The notes under the pieces are model-generated. The model made no database searches and had not been told where the DNA came from. It was given only the letters and a program-made list of their open reading frames with translations. From contig NC_088302.1 in assembly GCF_032854445.1 (NCBI RefSeq), positions 46,230,645-46,294,644 of the forward strand: DNA of 64,000 nt, read 5' to 3'. Made by a program: the position numbers and the translations under genes. This stretch comes from Liolophura sinensis. Taxonomy: Eukaryota > Mollusca > Polyplacophora > Chitonida > Chitonidae. Of this stretch, positions 59,001 to 61,517 are shown in pieces; positions within the stretch are counted from its first letter, which is position 1, and the number at the start of each line of letters is the position of its first letter.

Positions 59001-61517
59001 AAGCATCTTATAATCTGTTATAATCGATGTTAAAGGTGGTGGAGGGGATTAAGATAAATACATGAACATATATATTTCTTTTCTGGTTTGCCTTCAGCTA
59101 GTCTTTGAGTACTACAGAACTGCAGTAAATGTTATCTTGTGCAGTATAACATGATTGTTTGTGTACATACATGTATTAATGATGGCTGATTGTTGGGATT
59201 CAGACAACTGGGGGCAAGCCAATCAACTGTGGAGATGGAGAGCCGTAAACTGGAGGAGCTACAGAATGTCATCTTTAACGATTTCAGGAGAGATGTCCTC
59301 AACAAAATCAGAAAACAGAGTGAAAGAGTAAGACTTTTTCACTTTTCTTGTTCAAGTAGAGTTTACAAGTTCTAAACCACATCTGGGGGAATTACAGGCT
59401 CTGATGGTTAATGTATTAGGTGACTATCAGCACAAGTTTGAATCCAGACCCTCGTATTTTGCCTGCTTAACGCCAGTAGGTGTGTCAGATACCAGGTGAA
59501 GGTTAGTGGTTTACTTCGTTTCCATCTCTCATAAACCTGACCGCCATCATGTAAATGAAAACTTGTGGAGCACAGCAATAAAACAGGAATCAATCCAAAC
59601 CACATCACTGTACACTGTGGCTGTTTCTGAAAACAGCTGCAATGTTTTGGGGAGGCTCGATTGCTATGACAACCCACGTCTTTGACAGCATCTATCTGTT
59701 TACATTGTGACTGACTGTTCAGTGTAAACCATTTTGATTTTCAGGCATCTGTTCTGAAGGATAAGTTAGGCTTGGGCCACAAGCCAGCTCATGTGAGGTC
59801 ACGATCTGTGGGAGGCCACAAGAGACCCAGGTAATGACTTTCAGCCATTCAAGCCTTATACAACACATGTACTTACATTGAACTTGAGTATTTAAATTGG
59901 ACACTATCTTATACTTGTGGACAAATTTATCGTTATTAGGACAAAATTTTTTGAAGTAATTCTCACTAAAATAAATGCCCTGCAAGTCAAGTCATATTTA
60001 ATGACTTAATTTTTCTGACATATATTGGTTAGGTGGTTATTGTGCCAGCAAAGCTCTATGACCCAGGAGACTCGCTGTGAGTTCAAGTTCAGCTCATGCT
60101 GACTTCCTTCCTGTTTGTGGGAAGTTCTGCGAGCAACCTGCAGATGGTCGTGAGTTTCCCCCTGGACCCTGCCCGGTTTCCTCCTATCATAATGCTGCAT
60201 GCCATTGTACAAGTGAAATGTTCCTAAATACTGTGTAAAACACCAATTAAGTAAATAAATAAATGCCCGTATGCTTTATATAACATGACATATAAACTGT
60301 AAACTGAATTTTTAGAATTATAAAATGTAGGAAAAACTAGTAGAAATGGAAGTGTACGTATTAAGCATAAGGTACATAGAAAGGTTGGCTGATATTGTGA
60401 TTGAAGATGAATGTGATTGAGCTGTGCTGTGTGTTACCAGGAGGGTTACTTCAGACACAGTGTGTGGGACGGAACTTGAAGTGCCACAGGAGTCGGTGGG
60501 GAAGCACGGACGGGCCATGTCATTGGATGTGTCCAATATGACTCGCCTGCCCCCACAACGGGTCCACTTCAGAAACAGAGAGTCACAGTCATCTACCACC
60601 ACCACCCCGTCATCTCTGGGGTAAGGCACTAAGTCCTTCACAACATTCTAAAATGCCTCTGCGATGCATCCCCATTTCCTGCCATACATGTACATGTAAA
60701 TGTACTTGTACTACGATTAACTTTAATAAAAAATATGGACCTTCAAAAGTAACCAAATCAGGTTTCACTTTAATAATCATTACAGAGCTGGGTAGATGAT
60801 AGAATATTCTTAAAGAAAGCTATTGACTTCCACTAGTACACAAAATGAGATTTTTTTTCCTAAGGTAGATTTTGATATGAGAAGTGGTGACGTCACAATT
60901 ATTTTTTCGTAGATAGAAACCTTACGTAAAGCTTGAGCGCCTTGTAGAAGGCTATGTTTTTCAACCACTAAAACACTTTTTTTAGTGAAAATTGTGCATA
61001 CAATTTTTACGAAAATGACGCTAAAAATAATTTGATCTGGAAACTTCATATTTTTGACATCATATTCCATCGTATCTTACTCTATTTAATGTGGATATGG
61101 TTGAAATTGTCATAGTGTCACCTTTTTTGTTTGTCTTCAAGCAGTTAATTGTTAAGTACAAGTGTTGGTTACCGTTCCTTGAAAGGTATATGTCTAAGCT
61201 TGCAACACCAGCTTGTCAGGTAGGCACAAACAGTGTCACATGTACCCTGTTTTACCTTGTACATGTATCTGTGTGTGCAGATCCCCTGACCCACTGTCCA
61301 CTACAATAGATGACCCCACCATGCTTCACACCCTGTGGCCCCTCACTGATTCTCCCTCATCCGAGAGTGCCCCTTCCCAGCTACCCGCCAGAGGCACCCC
61401 CTACCCACGGGTTGATCTGTCTTCCAGCTCTGAGTCTTCCCTGGTGGCTGAAACTGATGACGAGGAGGATGATGATGTGGCTTTCCTGTCCACAAAACAC
61501 ACACAAGTTCTGAAGAG
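13861..61517 (+). CDS. BLTP1: BLTP1 orthologue (KIAA1109/Tweek/LPD-3/Csf1), bridge-like lipid transfer protein; exons 1-46, 3' end beyond window
   Basis: Role (known for the family): a very long rod with a hydrophobic groove, anchored in the ER by its N-terminus, that moves bulk phospholipid to the plasma membrane or other organelles. Tweek acts in synaptic vesicle recycling and LPD-3 in ER-to-plasma-membrane lipid supply. Seen: 46 exons with matching phases, about 3,790 residues, against about 5,000 for the human protein. An N-terminal hydrophobic helix (residues 22-41) precedes the conserved TYYNSR. Family blocks follow in the expected order: SFSVSVLSGK, YTTKPAS with the nearby LVPSP, MGEGFVV with SNDV, CGKGTDFNYGPWADRQR, EVISFSALD, LDWNLLSTA, IHMP, LQEDPSCQ, FETSWDEWKP and EGTYEVCSR. 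Two giant exons (19 and 24) hold Ser-rich disordered inserts. Odd: a 2-base frameshift in exon 22, a GC donor after exon 41, and arrays of copied splice sites beside many exons. Start: the ATG at 13861 lies 25 bases after a plausible acceptor and opens the membrane helix. Confidence 0.95.
14716..14752 (+). mobile_element. Family A SINE tail fragment
   Basis: Only the 3' end is left: GTGTAAAACACCAATCAAAT followed by AAATCAATAAAT. Confidence 0.55.
14970..15062 (+). repeat. Short tandem repeat, 28-29 bp unit, about 3.5 copies
   Basis: Unit GTGTTATCTGTCTTTGTAAG plus GTGAT, repeated with single-base changes. Confidence 0.8.
15120..15465 (+). repeat. 45-bp tandem array upstream of BLTP1 exon 2, eight copies
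   Basis: Units begin near TTATTCCAGTGACTGAAGTG and contain TTGTGTTGTCTGTATCACCT. Copies start near 15131, 15176, 15221, 15262, 15307, 15352, 15400 and 15441. A further diverged unit (TATTCCAGTGACTAGAATGT, then TATTATCTG) occupies the 40 bases directly before the exon 2 acceptor, after the inserted element at 15477-15830. Confidence 0.8.
15477..15830. mobile_element. MITE-like element with long inverted repeats
   Basis: Termini AATAGGGGAG / CTCCCCTATT are a perfect 10-bp inverted repeat. Further in, CTGTACCATGTGACCCGTCA, then AATGTTAGG on the left, matches the complement of the right side (CTGTATCATGTGACTTGTCA, then ATATTAGG). It has no coding capacity and splits the 45-bp array from its last unit. 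A related segment occurs at about 19225-19285. Confidence 0.7.
15868..16011 (+). CDS. BLTP1: BLTP1 exon 2
   Basis: Acceptor CTGAAG, donor G|GTATGA. Encodes GSFSVSVLSGKIMFRDVHLV and later GWIIFRWWRPY, both strongly conserved N-terminal family blocks. Phase 1 in, 1 out. Confidence 0.95.
16337..16499 (+). CDS. BLTP1: BLTP1 exon 3
   Basis: Acceptor TATCAG, donor GG|GTTAGT. Encodes LYLDKFEFHVYNRS and EKLFGLDP, conserved in the family, then a short charged stretch. Phase 1 in, 2 out. Confidence 0.93.
16929..17081. repeat. Foldback element with near-perfect 37-bp terminal inverted repeats
   Basis: Left arm 16929-16969 (AACTCCAACAAAAGATACAA, then GTCGATGCATGA) equals the complement of 17044-17081 apart from a 3-base GGT insertion near the left end. 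The interior is also self-complementary (CCATTTTCAA with TTGAAAATGG), so the whole 153 bases fold as one hairpin. It lies in intron 3. Confidence 0.85.
17135..17204 (+). CDS. BLTP1: BLTP1 exon 4
   Basis: Acceptor TTGACAG, donor GCT|GTAAGT. Encodes WRDLVPVIKVHMEA; the WR-L-PVIKV block is conserved in the human protein. Phase 2 in, 0 out. Confidence 0.92.
17470..17660 (+). CDS. BLTP1: BLTP1 exon 5
   Basis: Acceptor TTTTCAG, donor GA|GTAAGT. Encodes GRLVFGNH, YTTKPAS, QFMH and NVRIMLVPSPKY, closely conserved. Phase 0 in, 2 out. Confidence 0.95.
18033..18112 (+). CDS. BLTP1: BLTP1 exon 6
   Basis: Acceptor GTTTCAG, donor G|GTATGG. Encodes PPRYMGEGFVVFQSNDV and MYYYQDEPG, nearly the human sequence. 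Phase 2 in, 1 out. Confidence 0.95.
18539..18680 (+). CDS. BLTP1: BLTP1 exon 7
   Basis: Acceptor CCTGCAG, donor AG|GTATGT. Ends with CGKGTDFNYGPWADRQR, one of the most conserved motifs of the family. Phase 1 in, 2 out. Confidence 0.95.
19003..19159 (+). CDS. BLTP1: BLTP1 exon 8
   Basis: Acceptor CTTTCAG, donor AAG|GTAAGT. Encodes LWKFFYPVNYEEL and INILAEATIDFLFTK. Phase 2 in, 0 out. Confidence 0.95.
19225..19285. repeat. Fragment related to the 15.5-kb MITE-like element
   Basis: CTGTATCCTGTGACTTGTGA followed by ATATTAGGTAACTTTTGTTG closely resembles the inverted-repeat arm of the element at 15477-15830. The partner end was not found with confidence. Confidence 0.45.
19578..19662 (+). mobile_element. 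Family D SINE-type 3' fragment (CATTCATTCA tail)
   Basis: CACGATATGGCTGAAATATT, GGTGTTAAGCCATGATCATT, then CATTCATTCATTC. Two more copies lie at 31395 and 32190. Confidence 0.65.
19832..20002 (+). CDS. BLTP1: BLTP1 exon 9
   Basis: Acceptor ATCCCAG, donor GAG|GTTTGT. Encodes NAGQGSYIEA, LTGENGY and LLDATTSLPYRSLLE. Phase 0 in and out. Confidence 0.93.
20003..23462 (+). other. BLTP1: BLTP1 intron 9
   Basis: 3.46 kb, AT-rich. Holds the 62-bp duplication listed below. A tRNA-like stretch with B-box GGGGTTCAAACCC lies at about 21545-21665, too irregular to call. A segment at 23171-23380 resembles 24260-24500 and may be a dispersed repeat. No coding exon recognised, and flanking phases (0/0) need none. 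Confidence 0.6.
22909..23032 (+). repeat. 62-bp direct tandem duplication
   Basis: TTTGAGCAGC ... GGGGAGATGATTGCAATAT ... CTGACATAA occurs twice, at 22909 and 22971, with a few substitutions. Confidence 0.85.
23463..23580 (+). CDS. BLTP1: BLTP1 exon 10
   Basis: Acceptor TTTTCAG, donor G|GTGAGG. Encodes NVKYPRLWN and LIFHHKHFI. Phase 0 in, 1 out. Confidence 0.93.
24041..24196 (+). CDS. BLTP1: BLTP1 exon 11
   Basis: Acceptor GTTGTAG, donor G|GTGAGG. Encodes DLIDDWST, FTPYTWHFNLV and NWIDTASQHQEN, all conserved. Phase 1 in and out. Confidence 0.94.
24805..25142 (+). mobile_element. tRNA-derived SINE, family B
   Basis: CGTCCGCTTCGGGACCGGTA head remnant, GAGGAAGTTGTAACTTCCTC palindrome, GTTGACCCGTATCAGTATAA, and a GTTAAACCCCAAGCACTCAC end. 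Lies in intron 11. Confidence 0.8.
25567..25664 (+). CDS. BLTP1: BLTP1 exon 12
   Basis: Acceptor CTTTCAG, donor AGG|GTGAGT. Encodes ICGETFDLSFQLPFIDFMP. Phase 1 in, 0 out. Confidence 0.93.
27040..27545 (+). pseudogene. Decayed pogo/Tigger-like transposase C-terminus
   Basis: With frameshifts and stops, plus-strand reading gives LKDMMFLAGERMG, then CIKGCWNRCLGKAFF (like the C-terminal I-NCW-KAGF block of pogo/Tigger transposases). An acidic DDFDGFTPQDLV follows, and finally a helical tail (LDCAKTLLKWLEAS to LRSFIDFAKSA). Recognition is from this order of blocks only. At 28414-28434 the sequence TTATTTCAAGGGAGCAGTGTA matches the terminus of the intron 14 element, suggesting one related transposon family. 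Confidence 0.5.
28440..29106 (+). repeat. BLTP1: Array of eight copies of the exon 13 acceptor and exon start (75-bp and 97-bp units)
   Basis: Each unit has TCTGTTACAG then GGAGAGAGTGCTGACCTTCG, the real acceptor and first codons of exon 13, followed by about 35 diverged bases. Exon-like starts fall at 28463, 28538, 28635, 28710, 28807, 28882, 28957 and 29032; the real one is 29107. Spacings are 75, 97, 75, 97, 75, 75, 75, 75, giving a 172-bp higher-order step at the left. Copy 28710 has lost the acceptor (ACAAGG). In the exon frame most copies reach a stop soon after (ATTTAA or ACATAG). Confidence 0.95.
29107..29273 (+). CDS. BLTP1: BLTP1 exon 13
   Basis: Acceptor GTTACAG, donor AG|GTCTGT. 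Encodes GESADLRLYLPES (human counterpart GEDVDLHLFLPD) and HKKWVRHC. Phase 0 in, 2 out. It is the only copy in the preceding array whose frame stays open. Confidence 0.93.
29760..30084 (+). CDS. BLTP1: BLTP1 exon 14
   Basis: Acceptor TTCACAG, donor AAG|GTTAGT. Encodes GWVTCWTTNIVALSIGYNFH, then a Pro/Glu-rich linker, then PDEISVELELG and CLYGSLLRNFLHLK. Phase 2 in, 0 out. Confidence 0.93.
30402..31340. mobile_element. Candidate non-autonomous Tigger-like DNA transposon
   Basis: Left end CACTGCTCCCTCTAATTTAC and right end (complement) TACTGCTCCCTCGAAATAAC share an 11-bp core ACTGCTCCCTC and partial similarity beyond. The right end also matches 28414-28434. No transposase frame is visible and no clear TA target duplication was found. 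Confidence 0.45.
31395..31475 (+). mobile_element. Family D SINE-type 3' fragment
   Basis: GCGTCACCACGATATGGATG, AAATGTTGCTGATGTGGCGT and a degraded TTCATTCATT tail. Confidence 0.6.
31798..31998 (+). CDS. BLTP1: BLTP1 exon 15
   Basis: Acceptor TTAACAG, donor CGG|GTATGT. Encodes ENYLGEDDKF, an acidic linker, then RPFSVTVSLTLHDIQAHLIR. Phase 0 in and out. Confidence 0.93.
32040..32600 (+). repeat. BLTP1: Degenerate 25-40 bp tandem repeat in intron 15
   Basis: Variants of AGGCTCAGTACGGCTATGCT and GAGATCTAGGC recur irregularly about 15 times. It also contains a family D SINE fragment (32190-32258). Confidence 0.55.
32190..32258 (+). mobile_element. Family D SINE-type 3' fragment
   Basis: ACGTCACCACAACATAGCTG, AAATATTGCTGATCTGACAT and ATAATCATTCATTCA. 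Confidence 0.65.
32880..33017 (+). CDS. BLTP1: BLTP1 exon 16
   Basis: Acceptor TGTTCAG, donor ACG|GTGGGT. Encodes PSVHIERIGFEMDKTFLE and LQLLLSPAILVATDNF. Phase 0 in and out. Confidence 0.93.
33343..33519 (+). CDS. BLTP1: BLTP1 exon 17
   Basis: Acceptor GTTATAG, donor CAG|GTTGGT. Encodes GHIGLSGLQVRGHAMFSHQG and LEYGWLVEATIGDITGKL, closely conserved. Phase 0 in and out. Its last 30 bases and donor seed the downstream array. Confidence 0.94.
33520..34300 (+). repeat. BLTP1: Array of copies of the exon 17 end and donor site
   Basis: At least eight units of about 50-65 bases repeat GATATCACAGG, a stretch like ACTACACCACAG and then GTTGGTACTATCATGGCTAT, that is, exon tail plus 5' splice site. 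Copies differ in donor quality (GTTGGT, GTTAGT, CTTGGT, GCTGGT, GTTTGT). One unit is split by the SINE at 33989-34240, and sequence resembling the array resumes after it. Confidence 0.93.
33989..34240 (+). mobile_element. Full-length family A SINE with 12-bp target-site duplication
   Basis: tRNA-like head GGGGCCTCCGTGGCTCATTC, B-box GTGAGTTCAAGACC, body and AAATAAATAA tail. ATCAAAGGGTTG flanks both sides (33977-33988 and 34241-34252), a clean target duplication. It defines the ends of family A. Confidence 0.92.
34345..34475 (+). mobile_element. Family C SINE-like fragment
   Basis: AAAGGTCAGCGGTTTACCTC, GGTTTCCTCTAGCCATAAAA and an AT-rich tail. The same order recurs near 30155, 39015, 47450 and 59490. 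Confidence 0.5.
34519..34764 (+). CDS. BLTP1: BLTP1 exon 18
   Basis: Acceptor GCTCAG, donor CAG|GTAAGA. Encodes PYTLCQH, PFPCPSSEDIKYRMTRASID and LFVVESGSALN. Phase 0 in and out. Confidence 0.94.
35005..35600 (+). repeat. BLTP1: Minisatellite, about 47-bp unit, about 11 copies, intron 18
   Basis: Unit resembles GTTTACGGTGTATAAAGTGT, ATTGTGTTTACTGTACAAG and TGTACCA. Two sub-variants alternate (TGTACCAGG and AGCACCATG), and the right third is a run of AGCAGCATG units. Confidence 0.9.
35860..37651 (+). CDS. BLTP1: BLTP1 exon 19 (1.8 kb, Ser-rich)
   Basis: Acceptor TTATCAG, donor G|GTAAGT. Starts with a folded part (GITAVVEHIYLRQF, KTRRLWLLWPEDV, CGCQGGCEFFG; human KCGCLGGCRFF). It continues with about 350 residues of Ser/Thr/Pro-rich, probably disordered sequence and a YSSHLTQLQCQNW block. 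Phase 0 in, 1 out. The longest uninterrupted frame in the first half of the gene. Confidence 0.95.
38127..38378 (+). mobile_element. Full-length family A SINE
   Basis: GGGCCTCCATGGCTGAGATT head with B-box GTAAGTTCAAATCC, ACCATAATGCTGGCTGCTGT and a AAACACCAATCAAATAAATA tail. In intron 19. Confidence 0.85.
38486..38597 (+). CDS. BLTP1: BLTP1 exon 20
   Basis: Acceptor CACAG, donor AG|GTGTGT. Encodes KTTAVVKIKESVDIMLTPLL (human TTAIVEVKGTVDIVLTPLV). Phase 1 in, 2 out. Confidence 0.94.
39139..39391 (+). CDS. BLTP1: BLTP1 exon 21
   Basis: Acceptor TTGTCAG, donor AAG|GTGACT. Encodes RYVEAVIPALNVLHPSSVID and an acidic linker (PDEEEVPSS), ending SLQALISLSK. Phase 2 in, 0 out. Confidence 0.92.
39632..41745 (+). 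repeat. BLTP1: 2.1-kb minisatellite filling intron 21 (25-26 bp unit, about 75-80 copies)
   Basis: Unit AGCCCATGTCATTTCCCTTG plus TAAGCT or TAAGGT. Almost every unit carries GTAAG. Four longer inserts with TTTTCCCAGTACATATATAG and CCTAGATGTGTATATGTGTG sit near 39632, 39839, 40070 and 40568, giving a higher-order structure. It does not match the adjoining exon sequences. Confidence 0.95.
41808..42759 (+). CDS. BLTP1: BLTP1 exon 22, with a 2-base frameshift at a (GT)n tract
   Basis: Acceptor TTTCTAG, donor AG|GTAGAT. The first part encodes INLCILQSSVVEEVISFSAL and HIQELACVSMLAVC. At 41907-41917 the tract GTGTGTGTGTG shifts the frame by +2; from 41909 the second frame continues VDNITCQALFNDHSCQ and stays open to the donor. 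Both halves are family-like, and the phases of exons 21 and 23 require both frames. Read strictly, the first frame stops at 42066-42068. Sequencing error, a length allele, or a real lesion are all possible. Confidence 0.9.
43056..43236 (+). CDS. BLTP1: BLTP1 exon 23
   Basis: Acceptor TTTTAAG (unusual -3 A), donor AAG|GTACAG. Encodes LDWNLLSTATPAINAWLNP, SSIMACIMTDALEVQ and GIHMPYK, among the best conserved parts. Phase 2 in, 0 out. Its last bases seed the following array. Confidence 0.94.
43237..44110 (+). repeat. BLTP1: Array of copies of the exon 23 end and donor, in two blocks
   Basis: Units of about 55-60 bases repeat ACACACATGCCTTACAAG (exon tail) and GTACAGAGCACACACAACCT plus TACTAGATGTACATGTG. 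Block one spans 43237-43435 (three copies). Block two spans 43980-44110 (two copies). They are separated by the inserted element at 43437-43985. Confidence 0.9.
43437..43985. mobile_element. Candidate DNA transposon/MITE inserted in the exon 23 array
   Basis: Left CCTGCAGACGAGAGCCAAAT plus GCTCAG matches the complement of the right GTAACTTAGCATTCGGCTCT plus TGTCCACGG. The interior has no transposase frame. TTAA precedes the left end (43431-43434), but no matching right copy was seen, so the superfamily is undecided. Confidence 0.55.
44234..46136 (+). CDS. BLTP1: BLTP1 exon 24 (1.9 kb)
   Basis: Acceptor TTTCAG, donor G|GTAAAT. Opens with SKFNKLTVLSKTLQEDPSCQ, conserved in the family, then LTRQWKNILYMPQL, a long linker, and SILQLADAQILFKPFLQSIG. 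A second folded part follows (TTQVNFLVEKESVTLNVDMS, VHQFASMISNIQVTREELKQ). It ends in a Lys/Ser-rich disordered tail. Phase 0 in, 1 out. Confidence 0.95.
46711..46992 (+). CDS. BLTP1: BLTP1 exon 25
   Basis: Acceptor TTGCAG, donor A|GTATGG. Encodes TPQCWRTLYHLLALYSTMPE, a conserved helix-like block, then a charged linker. Phase 1 in and out. Confidence 0.92.
47255..47577 (+). mobile_element. Family C tRNA-derived SINE (most complete copy)
   Basis: A tRNA-like head (GTTGAGAGGTTAAGAC ... TTTTGGATTCC) is followed, after a spacer, by AAAGGTCAGTGGTTTATCCC, TTTCCTCCATTCATAAAACT and an AATAAATAAATA tail. Confidence 0.55.
47593..47742 (+). CDS. BLTP1: BLTP1 exon 26
   Basis: Acceptor TTTTAG, donor G|GTAAGC. 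Encodes VYGVAKVKKVRILAALGGLK and LEAELQNAHVSGGYKEKVK. Phase 1 in and out. Its tail and donor seed the next array. Confidence 0.93.
47743..48285 (+). repeat. BLTP1: Array of about ten diverged copies of the exon 26 end and donor
   Basis: Unit of about 48-50 bases: GGATACAAGGAGAAAGTCAA, AGGTAAGCA and GTGGCAGTGTTTATATTGGG. Copies fall near 47772, 47820, 47870, 47921, 47969, 48012 and on to about 48260. Several keep a usable AGGTAAG or AGGTATG; others have lost it. Confidence 0.9.
48473..48572 (+). CDS. BLTP1: BLTP1 exon 27
   Basis: Acceptor TATGCAG, donor AG|GTAGGA. Encodes SVTTCIGHTMIVLKEGQPPR. Phase 1 in, 2 out. Confidence 0.92.
48695..48775 (+). pseudogene. BLTP1: Decayed duplicate of the exon 28 start with acceptor
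   Basis: TTTTCTCCCCTTCAGAAATG, TGGTCAGTG, GACTGCCACAGC and ACACATCTATCTTAAGA parallel the exon 28 start (CAGAACTGTGGTCAATG, TCATGCCACAGC, ACACATCCATCCTGAGGA), including the polypyrimidine tract. The frame is lost. A family A SINE now separates it from the real exon. Confidence 0.75.
48808..48970 (+). mobile_element. Family A SINE, 3' two thirds
   Basis: GGCCATAAGTGGGAAGGTCT, CAACCATAATGCTGGTCGCT and AAACACCAATCAAATAAATA. The head is absent. Confidence 0.85.
49022..49234 (+). CDS. BLTP1: BLTP1 exon 28
   Basis: Acceptor GCACCAG, donor AG|GTAGTT. Encodes HSLYTSILRRSREHNSALID and INIPQHPVVLHGMMTRGSRQ. Phase 2 in and out. Confidence 0.93.
49343..49442 (+). mobile_element. Family A SINE, 3' fragment
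   Basis: TTTCCTCCCACCATAATTCC, GTAAAAGTGAAATGTTTTTG and AAACATCAATCTAATAA. Decayed. Confidence 0.6.
49794..49989 (+). CDS. BLTP1: BLTP1 exon 29
   Basis: Acceptor TTGGCAG, donor AAG|GTGAAG. Acidic/Ser linker, then FNIRVNATLQGWCIGAALLP and SLKAQYK. Phase 2 in, 0 out. Confidence 0.93.
50635..50724 (+). CDS. BLTP1: BLTP1 exon 30
   Basis: Acceptor TTCACAG, donor AAG|GTGAAT. Encodes TVSGFTGKKAKFSVDLPGHK. Exactly 30 codons, phase 0 in and out, so it could be skipped without a frameshift. Confidence 0.92.
51249..51494 (+). CDS. BLTP1: BLTP1 exon 31
   Basis: Acceptor TTTGTAG, donor AAG|GTGAGT. Encodes VDLPPIHITADYRHH and later LTTDLLNHLVFVQKVFMK, a conserved block. Phase 0 in and out. Confidence 0.93.
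51552..51775 (+). mobile_element. Family A SINE, decayed, nearly full length
   Basis: TTGGGGCCTCTTTGGTGTGG head, B-box GTAAGTTCAAGCCC, CCATAATGGTGGCAGCCATT. The tail is eroded. Confidence 0.7.
51990..52115 (+). CDS. BLTP1: BLTP1 exon 32
   Basis: Acceptor GTACAG, donor AAG|GTGAGT. Encodes ELNELLQKMSGSEQPFASW and LYSLLFTFK. 42 codons, phase 0 in and out. Confidence 0.92.
52668..52791 (+). CDS. BLTP1: BLTP1 exon 33 (tandem donor, 52791 or 52797)
   Basis: Acceptor CCCATAG. Encodes GIQITATTPTSSAVRLETGA and IELELSNRLK. The end reads ACAGGTAAAGGTATGTG: donors G|GTAAAG and, 6 bases on, G|GTATGT both give phase 1, differing by two residues (Gly-Lys). Confidence 0.9.
53190..53390 (+). mobile_element. 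Family A SINE, partly deleted
   Basis: B-box GTGAGTTCAATTCC, GGCATACATGGGAAGGTCTG, CCCACCATAATGCTGGCTG, then direct fusion to AAATATTCTTGAGTACAGCA and the AATAAATAAATG tail. Confidence 0.8.
53474..53541 (+). CDS. BLTP1: BLTP1 exon 34
   Basis: Acceptor CTTTTAG, donor AAG|GTACAC. Encodes ENQKTFIRAHVELNLALGQL. Phase 1 in, 0 out. Confidence 0.9.
53996..54079 (+). CDS. BLTP1: BLTP1 exon 35
   Basis: Acceptor TTTGTAG, donor CAG|GTAATT. Encodes EFQTMAFFKTKIALRNALQ, typical of the family. 28 codons, phase 0 in and out. Confidence 0.92.
54642..54738 (+). CDS. BLTP1: BLTP1 exon 36
   Basis: Acceptor TTCCACAG, donor G|GTATTA. Encodes EALLIKLTRPIILAQPQSFD. Phase 0 in, 1 out. Confidence 0.92.
54997..55070 (+). 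CDS. BLTP1: BLTP1 exon 37
   Basis: Acceptor TTTGCAG, donor GAG|GTATGT. Encodes AVLVWLNYRHAYEYWAEQRM (human AVLFWLNYKNAYDNWNEQRM). Phase 1 in, 0 out. Confidence 0.95.
55096..55432 (+). mobile_element. tRNA-derived SINE, family B
   Basis: CTCAGTTCATAGAGCATCCG head, GAGGAAGTTAGAACTTCCTC palindrome, GTTGACCCGTATCAGTATAA and AACCCCAAGCACTCACTCAC end. In intron 37. Confidence 0.85.
55709..55846 (+). CDS. BLTP1: BLTP1 exon 38
   Basis: Acceptor CCCCAG, donor CAC|GTAAGA. Encodes AFSTLFLQLTVDDLGICVP, nearly identical to human. Phase 0 in and out. Confidence 0.95.
56073..56196 (+). CDS. BLTP1: BLTP1 exon 39
   Basis: Acceptor TTCCAG, donor G|GTCAGA. Encodes GAALVLTIENTQISACSSGS and LVSKGKF. Phase 0 in, 1 out. 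Confidence 0.94.
56561..56707 (+). CDS. BLTP1: BLTP1 exon 40
   Basis: Acceptor TGTACAG, donor G|GTACGA. Encodes FCLRFADDFETSWDEWKPD and VPEGTYEVCSRT, a signature block. Phase 1 in and out. Confidence 0.96.
57567..57773 (+). mobile_element. Family A SINE with internal deletion
   Basis: CGGTGGCCAAGTAGCTAAGA head, GGTCGCTGTGAATTCAGAAA, a short body, TCACCATAATGCTGGCTGTT, and AAACACAAATATAATAAATA tail. In intron 40. Confidence 0.75.
57815..58023 (+). CDS. BLTP1: BLTP1 exon 41 (GC donor)
   Basis: Acceptor GTTCAG. Encodes WILNILWQMQGIDVHFDTNI, KWLSALGSTLTVL and an acidic run with YDDDDDMQSLQ. The only position keeping phase with exon 42 is CAG|GCATGT, a GC donor. Phase 1 in, 0 out. Confidence 0.9.
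58504..58646 (+). CDS. BLTP1: BLTP1 exon 42
   Basis: Acceptor GTTTAG, donor AA|GTAAGT. Encodes AQVMESLPAFVYDTSIEPKQ and MNEQARVVQDLK (human LNEQAKVIDDLK). Phase 0 in, 2 out. Confidence 0.94.
58647..58850 (+). repeat. BLTP1: Two tandem copies of the exon 42 second half with donor
   Basis: After the real donor, TTTGTGTACGACACCAGCAT, AGATCCCAGACAGAGGGTGA and GTGGTGCAGGATCTTAAGTA repeat with a period near 118 bases. The first copy keeps the complete donor AAGTAAGTCCTGG; the second is cut short at GAACGAACATGC. Both carry a small deletion (AACAGGTGAACG for AACAGAGATGAACG) that breaks the frame. Confidence 0.93.
59204..59327 (+). CDS. BLTP1: BLTP1 exon 43
   Basis: Acceptor ATTCAG, donor AGA|GTAAGA. 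Encodes QLGASQSTVEMESRKLEELQ and FRRDVLNKIRKQSER, a probable coiled coil. Phase 2 in, 0 out. Confidence 0.94.
59398..59597 (+). mobile_element. Family C SINE copy
   Basis: tRNA-like GATGGTTAATGTATTAGGTG and GTTTGAATCCAGACC, then GGTTAGTGGTTTACTTCGTT, ATAAACCTGACCGCCATCAT and an eroded tail. Confidence 0.55.
59745..59830 (+). CDS. BLTP1: BLTP1 exon 44
   Basis: Acceptor TTTTCAG, donor AG|GTAATG. Encodes ASVLKDKLGLGHKPAHVRSR (human AASLKDKWGLSYKPSYSRSK). Phase 0 in, 2 out. Confidence 0.94.
60025..60264 (+). mobile_element. Family A SINE, nearly full length
   Basis: TTGGTTAGGTGGTTATTGTG head, B-box GTGAGTTCAAGTTC, CAACCTGCAGATGGTCGTGA, ATCATAATGCTGCATGCCAT and AAACACCAATTAAGTAAATA tail. Confidence 0.8.
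60441..60620 (+). CDS. BLTP1: BLTP1 exon 45
   Basis: Acceptor TTACCAG, donor GG|GTAAGG. Encodes a linker with MTRLPPQRVHFRN and a Ser/Thr run. Phase 2 in and out. Weakly conserved, but the frame and position fit. Confidence 0.88.
61281..61517 (+). CDS. BLTP1: BLTP1 exon 46
   Basis: Acceptor GTGCAG, donor AG|GTAGGC. Encodes DDPTMLHTLWPLTDS, a Ser-rich stretch and ETDDEEDDDVAFLSTKHTQ. Phase 2 in and out. Reading through the donor meets TAG at once. Its last 40 bases and donor are the seed of the terminal array. An end at one of the many later donors cannot be excluded. Confidence 0.85.
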
